Shown here in pieces: positions 9,101-16,145 of a stretch of 64,000 nucleotides of DNA. The stretch lies in assembly GCA_963798435.1 (NCBI GenBank), contig CAWCTF010000004.1, positions 124,001 through 188,000 of the forward strand, read 5' to 3'. Each line of letters opens with the position of its first letter. Position 1 is the stretch's first letter. The notes beneath the pieces are model-generated. The model searched no databases, was not told the origin of the DNA, and saw nothing but the letters and a program-made list of their open reading frames with translations. A program made the position numbers and the translations under genes. This DNA is from JALHST01 sp963798435 (GTDB lineage Bacteria; Bacteroidota; Bacteroidia; Flavobacteriales; Flavobacteriaceae).

Positions 9101-10229
9101 CGGCGATGGATCTTACCACATCGATATTAATATTTTCAGGGGTCTGATAGTTCGTAAGGGAATTGAATTTTTGTAAATACTCGTCATAATAGCTCACACC
9201 GGCACCATCAGTTCCAAACCACAATGTGCCTGAATAGTCTTCATACATGCAGAGTATATCATTGTAGTCAAGTGACGTAGGATTGTGCTTTTCATTTATA
9301 AAATTCGAAATGCTTTGCTGGTCAAAATCGACGAGGAATAAGCCTCTGCCATAGGTAGCAATCCAAAGTCGCCCTTTTCTATCGACCAAAAGATCAAGAA
9401 TGTTGAGGTCTAGGGGCAAGGCATCTGTAAAGTGCAATTTCGAAATACGATGAAAGGCACCCTCATTATCTTCCTTGAAGAACAGTCCATTGCCAAAGGT
9501 GCCGATCCATTGTCTGCTTCTATCATCGGTTGCAATGGCACTGAAATTAGCATGAATAGTTTCGCCTTGGTCAGTTTTTGGGTTAATTGGGAAAAGCGTA
9601 TTTGTGCCTGTGTCCAGCTCGAGAAGATTCCCATCTGTCGCAATCAGCAACTTGCCATTTTCACTTTGAACTATCTTGTAGATGGTGCCTTTTATTTGAG
9701 AAGGGGGCAAAATCTGAGTGGTACTTTTATTCTTCTTATCATAAAGAAACAATCCATTGCTATAGGTACCAATCCATACATTGAATGCATCATCCTGGAA
9801 AACAATACTCGCGTCATTTAAATCGGAAACGGCTTCAAATTTGTCTGAGGTTCGGTTTAGTTTATGTGGCGAACGCCCCGCTGGGAGTATCCAAAGATCA
9901 CCTTGCCTATCTGTATATATCTTGCCCAAATTACTGCTATTGGACCTTGTAATATCGTCAAAACTAAAGGGATAAATCTTAAACTGGCGGCCATCATATT
10001 TGTTGAGACCATCCTGAGACGCGATCCAAAGAAATCCGGTACTATCTTGCGTTATTGAAATAGCACTATTTTGCGACAACCCTTCCTTACCCGATAATTG
10101 TCTAAAAGTGATTTGAGATTGTTGATAGGCTATTTGCATCGAACAAAAAGAGCCTATCCAAAATAGCCTTTTTGCCAATCGAAAGATTATTTTCTTTGAT
10201 TCTATGAAATAAGGGATAGGACATTGCAC
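6165..10229 (-). CDS. hybrid two-component system protein (propeller sensor / kinase / receiver / AraC)
   Basis: One-protein signalling system of 1354 residues. In order: an N-terminal membrane/signal segment; about fourteen regulator-propeller repeats (40-680, with recurring LWIGT..GGL patterns) forming two periplasmic beta-propellers; a Y_Y_Y domain (about 715-790); one transmembrane helix (798-816); HisKA with phospho-His852 (DISHEFRTPLTL); HATPase with N-box Asn968; a receiver with Asp1154 (ITDVRMP) and Lys1206; and an AraC helix-turn-helix (1262-1350). The usual DxGxG G1 box is replaced by TNSIEERTD, while GAGVGLSLVKEL is intact. Such proteins usually regulate glycan-use loci, but no susC/susD pair or glycosidase is adjacent. 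The nearest possible target is the small envelope operon just downstream. Confidence 0.93.
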   Translation of the reverse strand: MQCPIPYFIESKKIIFRLAKRLFWIGSFCSMQIAYQQSQITFRQLSGKEGLSQNSAISITQDSTGFLWIASQDGLNKYDGRQFKIYPFSFDDITRSNSSNLGKIYTDRQGDLWILPAGRSPHKLNRTSDKFEAVSDLNDASIVFQDDAFNVWIGTYSNGLFLYDKKNKSTTQILPPSQIKGTIYKIVQSENGKLLIATDGNLLELDTGTNTLFPINPKTDQGETIHANFSAIATDDRSRQWIGTFGNGLFFKEDNEGAFHRISKLHFTDALPLDLNILDLLVDRKGRLWIATYGRGLFLVDFDQQSISNFINEKHNPTSLDYNDILCMYEDYSGTLWFGTDGAGVSYYDEYLQKFNSLTNYQTPENINIDVVRSIAVDKKNAIWIGTSGKGLTQYEPETNSWRTFNAIPGNENTIASDRIMSLLVDEGNNLWIGTQGEGLSIYDSLGNFAHFTSKTTIALSAKTIWSIFQDSRKRFWLGTRQHGLIQFDEEKGELKKYVHAPGNDNTLPSNNIRVVVQDDTGTLWIGSEDDGIASLDLENEKLKQYRHSPEKNSISSNNIKSIYAAPNDIVWIGTNGGGLNALDVNKDQFYTYTAKEGLANDVIYAILPDTQGNLWLSSNKGITKFSPGNTLKDAPTIINYNNYDGLATEFNTGAYYKDKAGNLYFGGLDGFYWFKPDELKDNIVLPKTTITSFEVSNETYPLIDGIRLKHDQNTVSFTFSSLQYSLPEKNLYQYKLSNYDDDWVFAGNNNLARYAYLTPGNYEFLVKSSNYDGVWNNIPVRFNFTITPPWYQTFFAKCMYVIVLMTSIYSTYYYLKWRWRMKLELKLNEEEANRLQRLNDFKSKLYTDISHEFRTPLTLISGPVEAKLSDGGLSEKDFADFSMIKRNTYRLLALVDQLLQLSKLEKGNLKLKLTQGNLGHFLNMLANAFEYKAEFKRIDFKVEIPAIEDAWYDEDALEKIVTNLLSNAFKYCPEGGICNFTVVEKDKTARISVTNSIEERTDIDLDKLFTRFYQEDEYAEGAGVGLSLVKELVALYHGEVTVQKVAGHMIHFQVNVPIDDGYFESVPNTLSTSENQKTQGQRIADPIEKKLEEDPIQHNDGELPILLIVEDNNEVRAFIKSILTDKYVIYEAPNGKVGIEKALKFVPDLIITDVRMPICNGIELCNTLKNDERTSHIPIILLTAHMGEENELEGLRSGADDFITKPFKTKILEKRVQNLINTRNTLRTRYSQELVLTAKDIAITPTDAVFLNKLQKTLDEYLSDPSCNVVFLCKKMGMSRMQLHRKLLAFTGLSTTAFIRSQRLKQAVHILSTSDASISEVAYAVGFNTPSYFIKCFKEVYKTTPSEFIQTTD

Positions 10230-10821
10230 TTCCTGAAGGTAAAAAAATATAGGGATACAGCCTGCGGATATAAACTAAAAAAAACCAAATACCCATTAAG
10301 ATAGCGCTTTGCTGAGAATCCCCAAGTCTATTATGATACCGCCAATCCGTACGATCCAACTGATGCATCGTAAACGATGCCTTCCTACTAGGTGCGGATA
10401 CAGGTAGTTCCCCCGAAACCTATTTTCGCATACTTCACGCAAACCAACTAGTTGATCTGGTGCCCAGAATTCAGAATGTTAATCAGACGGTCAGTTATTT
10501 CAACAATCACACGCATTTTACTGCGACGTGTTCCGTAAGGACCGTACATACTGGAATGGCAGTTTCATAAAATCTTACAACTCAAATTTTTGTTATAATT
10601 CCATTTCAGGATACCCGATTTCGATAGGGCTTATTAATTATAGCTTGATAAAATAAACACATGGCCAATGAGCTAAAGGCAAAATAAAAAATTTATCTTT
10701 CCTACTCATGGCCTTTTGCCGCTTAATTCCATATAATGACTATCCATCTTACCAAATTGGACAGCATGTATTACCCACCAGATATCAAGAGGTTTTTGAC
10801 CCTATTTTAATCAATATAATC
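10230..10821. other. intergenic region between HTCS and the 189-aa gene
   Basis: About 590 bp. It must carry the HTCS promoter (minus strand) and the 3' end of the 189-aa gene. A GGCAAAA / TTTTGCC inverted pair spans roughly 10678-10720, too widely spaced to call a terminator. A plus-strand frame at 10708-10926 runs into the neighbouring gene on the other strand and is not convincing. I see no RNA gene. Confidence 0.45.
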
Positions 10822-11391
10822 TCAACGCATGGCCATAAAATTCCCTTGGACCTCAAAACGATTGCCATGAAAATCGCCCATGGTCACTTTTATACTCCCG
10901 CTCAAAACACCTTGTGCAACTTCTGAAATCGTCACACTCCCTTTTTCGGAAAAAAATGGGCGTTCGCCCAAAATATCATCATTGGCAAAGGCAAAGACCC
11001 CATCAAAATAATTGGAAAATCCTTCAATATGTTGTGTGACTTCATACGTTCCACGTTTAATTTCCTGAGTCGTTCCTTTAAGACAGATCAGTAATTCCAT
11101 AAAATTGCGATCTGGTTGTTGATTTCCGAATTGCAATTTTAAGGTTGAATAGTCTTCTCCTTTTATGGCTTTTTGGCGGTCGATTTCAAAACGGATATCT
11201 CCTTTTATTTCTCTATCTATTAATCCTTTTGAACGCAACAGATAGCCTCCTTTTGTAGTTTTATCGACAAAAGCTCCGCTTTTAATATCAGTTTTGGCGA
11301 TAAATAAAAACGGTATCAAGACCCAGCAACTAATTCGCAAGGTTTTTAATAGCGCCGTGGGCATGTTTTTAATAGAATGCATCATTTTCAT
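10822..11391 (-). CDS. membrane-anchored or secreted protein of unknown function, 189 aa
   Basis: N-terminal hydrophobic segment (ISCWVLIPFLFIAK, about residues 19-33) followed by about 155 residues rich in beta-type alternation (EIKGDIRFEIDRQKAI, YSTLKLQFGNQQPDRN, GSVTISEVAQGVLSGSIKVT). The mature part looks like a single extracytoplasmic beta-sandwich domain. It follows the 51-aa membrane peptide by 12 bp on the same strand, so the two are almost certainly co-transcribed. Upstream and divergent is a LytTR two-component system, making this pair a plausible target or input. I do not recognise the family. Confidence 0.75.
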   Translation of the reverse strand: MKMMHSIKNMPTALLKTLRISCWVLIPFLFIAKTDIKSGAFVDKTTKGGYLLRSKGLIDREIKGDIRFEIDRQKAIKGEDYSTLKLQFGNQQPDRNFMELLICLKGTTQEIKRGTYEVTQHIEGFSNYFDGVFAFANDDILGERPFFSEKGSVTISEVAQGVLSGSIKVTMGDFHGNRFEVQGNFMAMR

Positions 11392-11403
11392 AGTTTCCAG
11401 GCG

Positions 11404-11559
11404 CTAATCATTAGATTGTGAGGTCGCCAATAATGTGTGGGTCTGTGGAGCATCGGCAATGTAATTATTGCTAGGCGCAACCTCCATTCGATTATCGGTC
11501 AATATGGCCATCACAATTGCCAAAATCAACAAGACGAACATTAATACACATTTTTTCAT
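11404..11559 (-). CDS. 51-aa membrane peptide
   Basis: ATG-to-TAG frame of 51 residues. A short basic start (MKKC) leads into a hydrophobic helix (VLMFVLLILAIVMAILT, 5-21), then a polar tail of 30 residues (DNRMEVAPSNNYIADAPQ, ending QSND) that would lie outside the membrane. It is spaced 12 bp before the 189-aa secreted protein and faces the LytTR regulator gene across a 370-bp intergenic region. The layout would fit a membrane-tethered small protein or a peptide precursor, but nothing in the sequence proves either. No cysteine lipobox is present at the helix end. Confidence 0.6.
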   Translation of the reverse strand: MKKCVLMFVLLILAIVMAILTDNRMEVAPSNNYIADAPQTHTLLATSQSND

Positions 11560-11785
11560 CGTAATCAAATTAAAGTTCATTAATAGGGGGCATGTACTTA
11601 TTACTAAGGATCAAGACGAGTTGATTCCTTTAACGGGACTAAAATTAGAAGAGACTGAATCATCTGTAATGGGCTTATGTATAAATGGTATTGGATTTTG
11701 TATAATTGGCATCCTTCAATTTTTCGATTCCGTCTCGGAAAAATTGGCCCAGCATTTTAGTACGTATGCCGTGGGTAGGGCAATG

Positions 11786-11828
11786 ACCATTCTTGAAATT
11801 TTTACTACCAACCATACTTGAAATATTT
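11786..11828. repeat. 18-nt imperfect direct repeat, probable regulator site
   Basis: Two copies of ACCAT-n-CTTGAAAT-n-TTT at 11786-11803 and 11811-11828, matching at 16 of 18 positions with a 25-bp repeat distance. They lie about 50-90 bp upstream of the -7 element of the response regulator gene. LytTR proteins bind paired direct repeats, so autoregulation or control of the divergent pair is a reasonable guess. The spacing is somewhat longer than the usual LytTR arrangement. Confidence 0.5.
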
Positions 11829-11878
11829 CAATTGATACATCTTATCGTTTTAAACATTCGCATACAGGTATTTTTGTT

Positions 11879-11886
11879 TAACTTTC
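11879..11886 (+). promoter_or_regulatory. -7 promoter element for the LytTR operon
   Basis: TATTTTTG matches the Bacteroidota -7 consensus TAnnTTTG exactly, 43 bp upstream of the response regulator ATG. I see no clear TTTG at the -33 position, which would fit an activator-dependent promoter. Confidence 0.5.
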
Positions 11887-11929
11887 TGTGTTTTAACCTA
11901 ACGCATAATAATAAAGTGGTTTAATAGGT

Positions 11930-12664
11930 ATGTTAGATGTTGTTTTAGTAGATGATGAAACAAAGGCGCTGCAAAGCCTTTCTTGGGAGCTGACCAATTT
12001 TAGCAATGAAATAAACGTTGTTGCTACCTTCCAAGATCCAGTGGAGGCCTTGGGTTATTTGGAAAAAAACACGCCCGATTGCTTGTTTTTGGATATTGAG
12101 ATGCCGACCATGGACGGGTTTCAATTTATTCAAAAGTTGAGGAATAAGGAATTTCCTGTTGTCATTACAACTGCTTATAATCAATATGCTATCAAAGCAT
12201 TAAAGAATGAAGCGATCGACTACCTATTAAAGCCAATCGATTCAGATGACTTGAAAGAAACTATAAAAAAGATCAAAAAGTTCAATTTAAAGCATCAGAC
12301 AACCGATCGTCTTGAAAAAATCTTGATGAATTTCAATTCCAATTCCCTCGATAAAAAGATCGTTTTCAACACTGACGGAAAATTATTGTTCTTGGAGAGT
12401 GATGAAATACTCTATGCCGAATCGGATGGCAATTACAGTACTATTTTTCTTGTCGACGGGCAAAAAATAGTTTTGACCAAGAAGTTAAAGGAAGTAAACG
12501 AACTTCTTCCCGAAGAATCGTTTTTTAGAATTCATAACTCTTATATCATAAACCTCAATAAAATAAAGGAATTTTTGAAAACGGATGGCTATGTCATATT
12601 AAAATCAAACCATAAAATTCCGGTTTCGAGACAAAAAAAATCCGATTTTCTCGACATGTTATAG
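11930..12664 (+). CDS. LytTR-family response regulator
   Basis: DNA-binding response regulator of 244 residues. The receiver domain (1-120) has the acidic pair Asp8-Asp9, phospho-acceptor Asp55 (LFLDIEMPTMDG) and the switch Lys in LLKPID. A linker (120-140) leads to a LytTR DNA-binding domain (about 140-240, with ILYAESDGNYSTIFL and the typical FFRIHNSYIINLNKI). It is followed after 8 bp by the cognate TPR histidine kinase. Direct repeats and a -7 element upstream suggest autoregulation. In Bacteroidota such pairs often control neighbouring envelope or secreted-protein genes, here possibly the divergent 51-aa/189-aa pair. Confidence 0.94.
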   Translation: MLDVVLVDDETKALQSLSWELTNFSNEINVVATFQDPVEALGYLEKNTPDCLFLDIEMPTMDGFQFIQKLRNKEFPVVITTAYNQYAIKALKNEAIDYLLKPIDSDDLKETIKKIKKFNLKHQTTDRLEKILMNFNSNSLDKKIVFNTDGKLLFLESDEILYAESDGNYSTIFLVDGQKIVLTKKLKEVNELLPEESFFRIHNSYIINLNKIKEFLKTDGYVILKSNHKIPVSRQKKSDFLDML

Positions 12665-12672
12665 GTCATTTT

Positions 12673-14649
12673 ATGAAGTTTCCGACCCGATATAAAATTT
12701 CAGAAATCGATTTTTGGTTGCGCCTTTTCTGCAAATTGATTCCGATATTTTCCTTAGTATTCAATCTTTTTGTCCTTCAAGGCCAAGATATTCCCGAATC
12801 TTTTAAAAATACGATTGACAGCCTTATTGACAAGACGCCAAAAACCTATGCCGAAATCGATAAGGTGCTCAATGCTTCGCGCCGTGATACGGTAATGATG
12901 CGTTTTTTAGCCAACCGATCAGAAACTAGAAATTATTCAGAAGGCCAGGCATATGCCCTGAATCAAATCGGGCGAACCTATCGCGATATATCGCAATTTT
13001 CAAAAAGTTTTATTCTTCATCAAAAAGCCTTCGACATCGCTGAAAAAGCGAATAACATAGAGTTCGAGGTATTTAGCCTGAATATGATCAGCGTCGTCTT
13101 TAGAAGAACCGATGCTATAAAAGCGGCCTTGGACTACAATCAAAAAGCCTTGGAACTGGCTGAAACGATCAAAAACCCACCTGATGGTATAAAGCGGAGT
13201 ATCAATGTCTCCTTAAACGGGATCGGCAATATTTACCTTACCCTTGGGCAGTATGACCTTGCCATCGAACAGTTTAAAAAATCGATGAAACTAGAGCAGG
13301 CCCTGGGCAACAAATTAGGGCTTGCCATAAACTATCAAAATATTGGTGAATGCCTTGAAAAACAGGGCAAACTTGATGAAGCCCTCAACAGCTACAGGAC
13401 CTCCCTGGCCTATAACGAAGAAATAGATTCAGACAAAGGTCGCATCATTTGCAACAATAGCATTGCACAAGTCTATATCAAGAAAGATGAAAATATAAAG
13501 GCGGTCGCGCTTCTTGAGCCTATCTTGACTCAGGCAGAGGCCATGAATGACAAGGATATTATTTCGCTAATACACACCAACCTAGGTTGGGCCTTGATGA
13601 ATTTAAAACGGTATAAAGATGCAGAAAATCACTTGAAAAAAGGGCTTGAATTGGCCAATAGATTCAATATTCCTAGTAATATTTCTACTGCCAATGATTT
13701 TCTGTCAGAATTATATTCGCTCAAGGGCGATTATAAATTGTCTCTCGAATATTTTAAAAATGCACGCCATATTGAGGATGAAATTGCCAGTGATCGGAAT
13801 TTGCGGTATGTAAACGATATGATTACTCGGTATGAAACTGAAAAAAAGAGCGCTCAACTTGAAATGGTGTCGAAGGAAAATGAGATCAACAAACTCAAAT
13901 TGCGTAAAAATAATGCCACCTTGCTCATAAGCGGTATTATTTTGGCCCTGCTTGCAGGAATTTTTTACGTATTGTACCGACAATATCAGCTAAAAAATGA
14001 AAAAAAGCTTTTGACCTTAGAACAATCGATGTTGCGTAGTCAAATGAATCCACACTTTCTTTTTAATTCATTGAATTCAATAAAACTCTACATCATAAAT
14101 AATGAAAAAAAGAATGCAGTTCATTACTTAAATAAATTTTCGAAACTTGTTCGAAAAATCCTTGAGGCATCCTCCTTAAAAGAAATATCCCTGGAGGAAG
14201 AATTGGAAACGGTCGAACTATATATGAACATTGAGAATATTCGTTTTTCCCAGGAAATAAATTTCAATGTCAACATCGATAAAGATATTGATGTGCACAC
14301 CGTCAAAATACCTTCATTGATCCTTCAACCGTTCTTAGAAAATGCATTATGGCATGGATTATCGTCTAAGGAAGGCGAAAAAAATATTGACCTTACGGTT
14401 AGTAGGGGCAAAGACGGCTTTATCAATATAACCATCATTGATAATGGTGTCGGTCGGGAGGCTTCCGAAAAAATCAAGGAAAGCAAGGTGTTAAAGCGCA
14501 AATCGATCGGTATTGATATTACCAAGGAACGTCTGGCAAATTTTTCAAGGGACTATTTAAATTCGTTCAATGTTCAAATTTTTGACCTTTATGATGCGGC
14601 GAATAGGCCCATAGGAACAAAAGTAGTACTACATATCCCTACTATTTAG
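12673..14649 (+). CDS. TPR-containing sensor histidine kinase (LytS-like His_kinase family)
   Basis: Membrane kinase of 658 residues, partner of the preceding LytTR regulator. An N-terminal signal/anchor (LIPIFSLVFNLFVLQG) precedes an extracytoplasmic region (about 40-400) of tandem TPR helices with repeats such as NQIGRTYRDISQFSKS, GIGNIYLTLGQYDLAIE and YQNIGECLEKQGKLDEAL. A coiled coil and one transmembrane helix (TLLISGIILALLAGIFYVLY) follow. The phospho-His lies in MNPHFLFNSLNSIK, and the ATP-binding part carries IIDNGVGRE. TPR sensors of this type lack a recognisable ligand pocket, so protein or peptide partners are likely signals. Its end overlaps the convergent DUF3109 gene by 8 bp. 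Confidence 0.93.
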   Translation: MKFPTRYKISEIDFWLRLFCKLIPIFSLVFNLFVLQGQDIPESFKNTIDSLIDKTPKTYAEIDKVLNASRRDTVMMRFLANRSETRNYSEGQAYALNQIGRTYRDISQFSKSFILHQKAFDIAEKANNIEFEVFSLNMISVVFRRTDAIKAALDYNQKALELAETIKNPPDGIKRSINVSLNGIGNIYLTLGQYDLAIEQFKKSMKLEQALGNKLGLAINYQNIGECLEKQGKLDEALNSYRTSLAYNEEIDSDKGRIICNNSIAQVYIKKDENIKAVALLEPILTQAEAMNDKDIISLIHTNLGWALMNLKRYKDAENHLKKGLELANRFNIPSNISTANDFLSELYSLKGDYKLSLEYFKNARHIEDEIASDRNLRYVNDMITRYETEKKSAQLEMVSKENEINKLKLRKNNATLLISGIILALLAGIFYVLYRQYQLKNEKKLLTLEQSMLRSQMNPHFLFNSLNSIKLYIINNEKKNAVHYLNKFSKLVRKILEASSLKEISLEEELETVELYMNIENIRFSQEINFNVNIDKDIDVHTVKIPSLILQPFLENALWHGLSSKEGEKNIDLTVSRGKDGFINITIIDNGVGREASEKIKESKVLKRKSIGIDITKERLANFSRDYLNSFNVQIFDLYDAANRPIGTKVVLHIPTI

Positions 14650-15211
14650 TATATTCTCGGCCTACATTTTCAAGTTCTGAATACCAAGATTTTCCAAATT
14701 TCCGAATTAAGGCCTCCTTTACGAATTTGTAAATGGGAACCTTGAGTTCGGCCCCCAACGCACAGGCTGGATCGCAAATTTCCCACTTATGATAGTTCAC
14801 GGCCGTTAGTTGGCTATACTCCATGATCCTAATCGGATATAAATGGCATGAAACGGGCTTTTTCCATTTGGTAACCCCTTTTTCATAGGCCTGTTCCAGA
14901 CCACATTTCGCGGTACCGTTTTCTGAAAAGACCGCATAGGCGCATTCACTGCCATTCACTAAGGGGGTCTCCCATTCCCCGTCATCGCCTTTTACAAAAG
15001 CCCCTTGTTCTTCGATTGCCGCCAAACCTTCAGGACGAAGAAACTGCTTTACATCCCTAAAGATATCGACCAATATTTCTGTTTCCTTGTCCTCTAGGGG
15101 TGCCCCGGCATTACCATCAACACAGCAAGCACCTTTGCAAGCATTTAGATTGCAGACAAAGTCTTTTTCCAGGATTTCTTCAGAAATTATCGTCTTGCCA
15201 ATTTGGAACAT
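14642..15211 (-). CDS. DUF3109 family cysteine-rich protein
   Basis: Conserved protein of 189 residues from the ATG at 15211 (a start 15 codons upstream would add a poorly conserved leader). Clustered cysteines (FVCNLNACKGACCVDGN, SECAYAVF, AKCGLEQAY, SCHLYPIR, ICDPACALG) are the hallmark of DUF3109, whose pattern resembles the YkgJ group thought to bind zinc or iron-sulfur. The function is not established. There is no signal peptide, so it is cytosolic. It is a single gene, convergent with the TPR kinase, and the two coding regions overlap by 8 bp at their stops. Confidence 0.88.
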   Translation of the reverse strand: MFQIGKTIISEEILEKDFVCNLNACKGACCVDGNAGAPLEDKETEILVDIFRDVKQFLRPEGLAAIEEQGAFVKGDDGEWETPLVNGSECAYAVFSENGTAKCGLEQAYEKGVTKWKKPVSCHLYPIRIMEYSQLTAVNYHKWEICDPACALGAELKVPIYKFVKEALIRKFGKSWYSELENVGREYTK

Positions 15212-15306
15212 ATAGTGTTTGCTTCTGCCCGCAAAGATAATCGTTTCATTAAACAAGGGCCCCCAATAATTTTATTGAAAACCCTTCAAAAGCACCTTTT
15301 TAAATG

Positions 15307-15314
15307 TAATTTTG
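15307..15314 (+). promoter_or_regulatory. -7 promoter element for marC
   Basis: TAATTTTG matches TAnnTTTG exactly and lies 15 bp before the ATG, implying a very short 5' leader. No convincing -33 TTTG was found at the right distance. Confidence 0.4.
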
Positions 15315-15329
15315 CAAAAAATTTAAACG

Positions 15330-15920
15330 ATGTCCTTAGATTTGAACTTTGACCTAAAGCAAATCGCTACTGCCACTATGGTGCTTTTTGCGGTTATCGA
15401 TATTTTAGGAAGTATTCCTATTATTATTGGGCTACGCAAAAAGGTCGGCCATATACAATCTGAGAAAGCATCAATTGTAGCGGCCTGCATCATGGTCGCA
15501 TTTCTTTTTTTAGGGGAAAAAATCTTAAAACTAATCGGTATCGACGTAAATTCCTTCGCGGTTGCAGGGGCCTTGATTATTTTCTTTTTGGCTATTGAAA
15601 TGATCCTTGGTATTACCTTGTATAAAGACGAAGAACCTGATAGTGCATCTATTGTACCCATTGCATTTCCCCTTATTGCGGGTGCGGGAACATTGACATC
15701 ATTGCTTTCTTTGCGTGCTGAATATCATGTTGAGAACATCATTGTTGCTATTGCGCTCAATACCATTTTTGTATATCTTGTACTAAAATCGTCTCTAAGG
15801 ATAGAAAATGCTTTGGGTAAAAGTGGGGTAAATATTATCCGCAAAGTCTTCGGTGTTATTCTTATGGCAATTGCCGTAAAGCTTTTCGCCACAAACATTC
15901 ATCAATTGTTATCGACTTAA
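15330..15920 (+). CDS. MarC family integral membrane protein
   Basis: Protein of 196 residues with about six transmembrane helices (for example ATMVLFAVIDILGSIPIII, FAVAGALIIFFLAIEMILGI, FPLIAGAGTLTSLLSL). The signature PIAFPLIAGAGTLTS and the IDILGSIPI helix place it in the MarC/UPF0056 family. The name comes from the E. coli mar locus, but the family is not proven to be involved in drug resistance and its substrate is unknown. A 67-aa membrane protein follows after 21 bp, probably in the same transcript. Confidence 0.93.
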   Translation: MSLDLNFDLKQIATATMVLFAVIDILGSIPIIIGLRKKVGHIQSEKASIVAACIMVAFLFLGEKILKLIGIDVNSFAVAGALIIFFLAIEMILGITLYKDEEPDSASIVPIAFPLIAGAGTLTSLLSLRAEYHVENIIVAIALNTIFVYLVLKSSLRIENALGKSGVNIIRKVFGVILMAIAVKLFATNIHQLLST

Positions 15921-15941
15921 TCTATAAAATCCGGCAAAATC

Positions 15942-16145
15942 ATGAATAAACCTTTGATTATTATCTTGCTTGTGCTTGGGCTTGCCTTAATAGCGTACAA
16001 TATTACCTTGGTAGACTTCAAAAATCCCTTTGAGGGTAACAGTACTATTGCCCTAATTGGAATATTAGCCTCGCTCTGCGCGATTGTACTCCTTTTGATT
16101 TTTGTCACTTCCAAGAAAATCAAAAAGAAAATCGAGGAAGATTAG
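15942..16145 (+). CDS. small two-helix membrane protein, 67 aa
   Basis: Two hydrophobic helices (PLIIILLVLGLALIAYNITLV and IALIGILASLCAIVLLLIFV) are separated by a short loop (DFKNPFEGNS) and followed by a strongly basic tail (TSKKIKKKIEED). It follows marC by 21 bp on the same strand. Its TAG stop shares the tetranucleotide TTAG with the TAA stop of the convergent S41 peptidase gene. Similar small proteins occur widely in Flavobacteriaceae without assigned function. Function unknown. Confidence 0.75.
   Translation: MNKPLIIILLVLGLALIAYNITLVDFKNPFEGNSTIALIGILASLCAIVLLLIFVTSKKIKKKIEED

Larger units (their letters stand above)
11560..11929. other. divergent control region between the peptide pair and LytTR system
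   Basis: 370 bp between divergent genes. It contains an 18-nt direct repeat (11786-11828) and a -7 element (11879-11886), listed separately. A 46-codon minus-strand frame at 11675-11815 overlaps the repeat. Its composition is not clearly coding, so I do not call it. Confidence 0.5.

Noticed and set aside
10708..10926. 72-codon plus-strand frame
   Set aside because: About 100 bases overlap the well-supported minus-strand 189-aa gene, and the remainder has no recognisable pattern.
11675..11815. 46-codon minus-strand frame
   Set aside because: The start codon lies within the 18-nt direct repeat, and no ribosome site or conserved motif supports it.
11468..11821. 117-codon plus-strand frame in the divergent region
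   Set aside because: Its first part is antisense to the 51-aa peptide gene and the rest spans the regulatory repeat; the composition is not protein-like.
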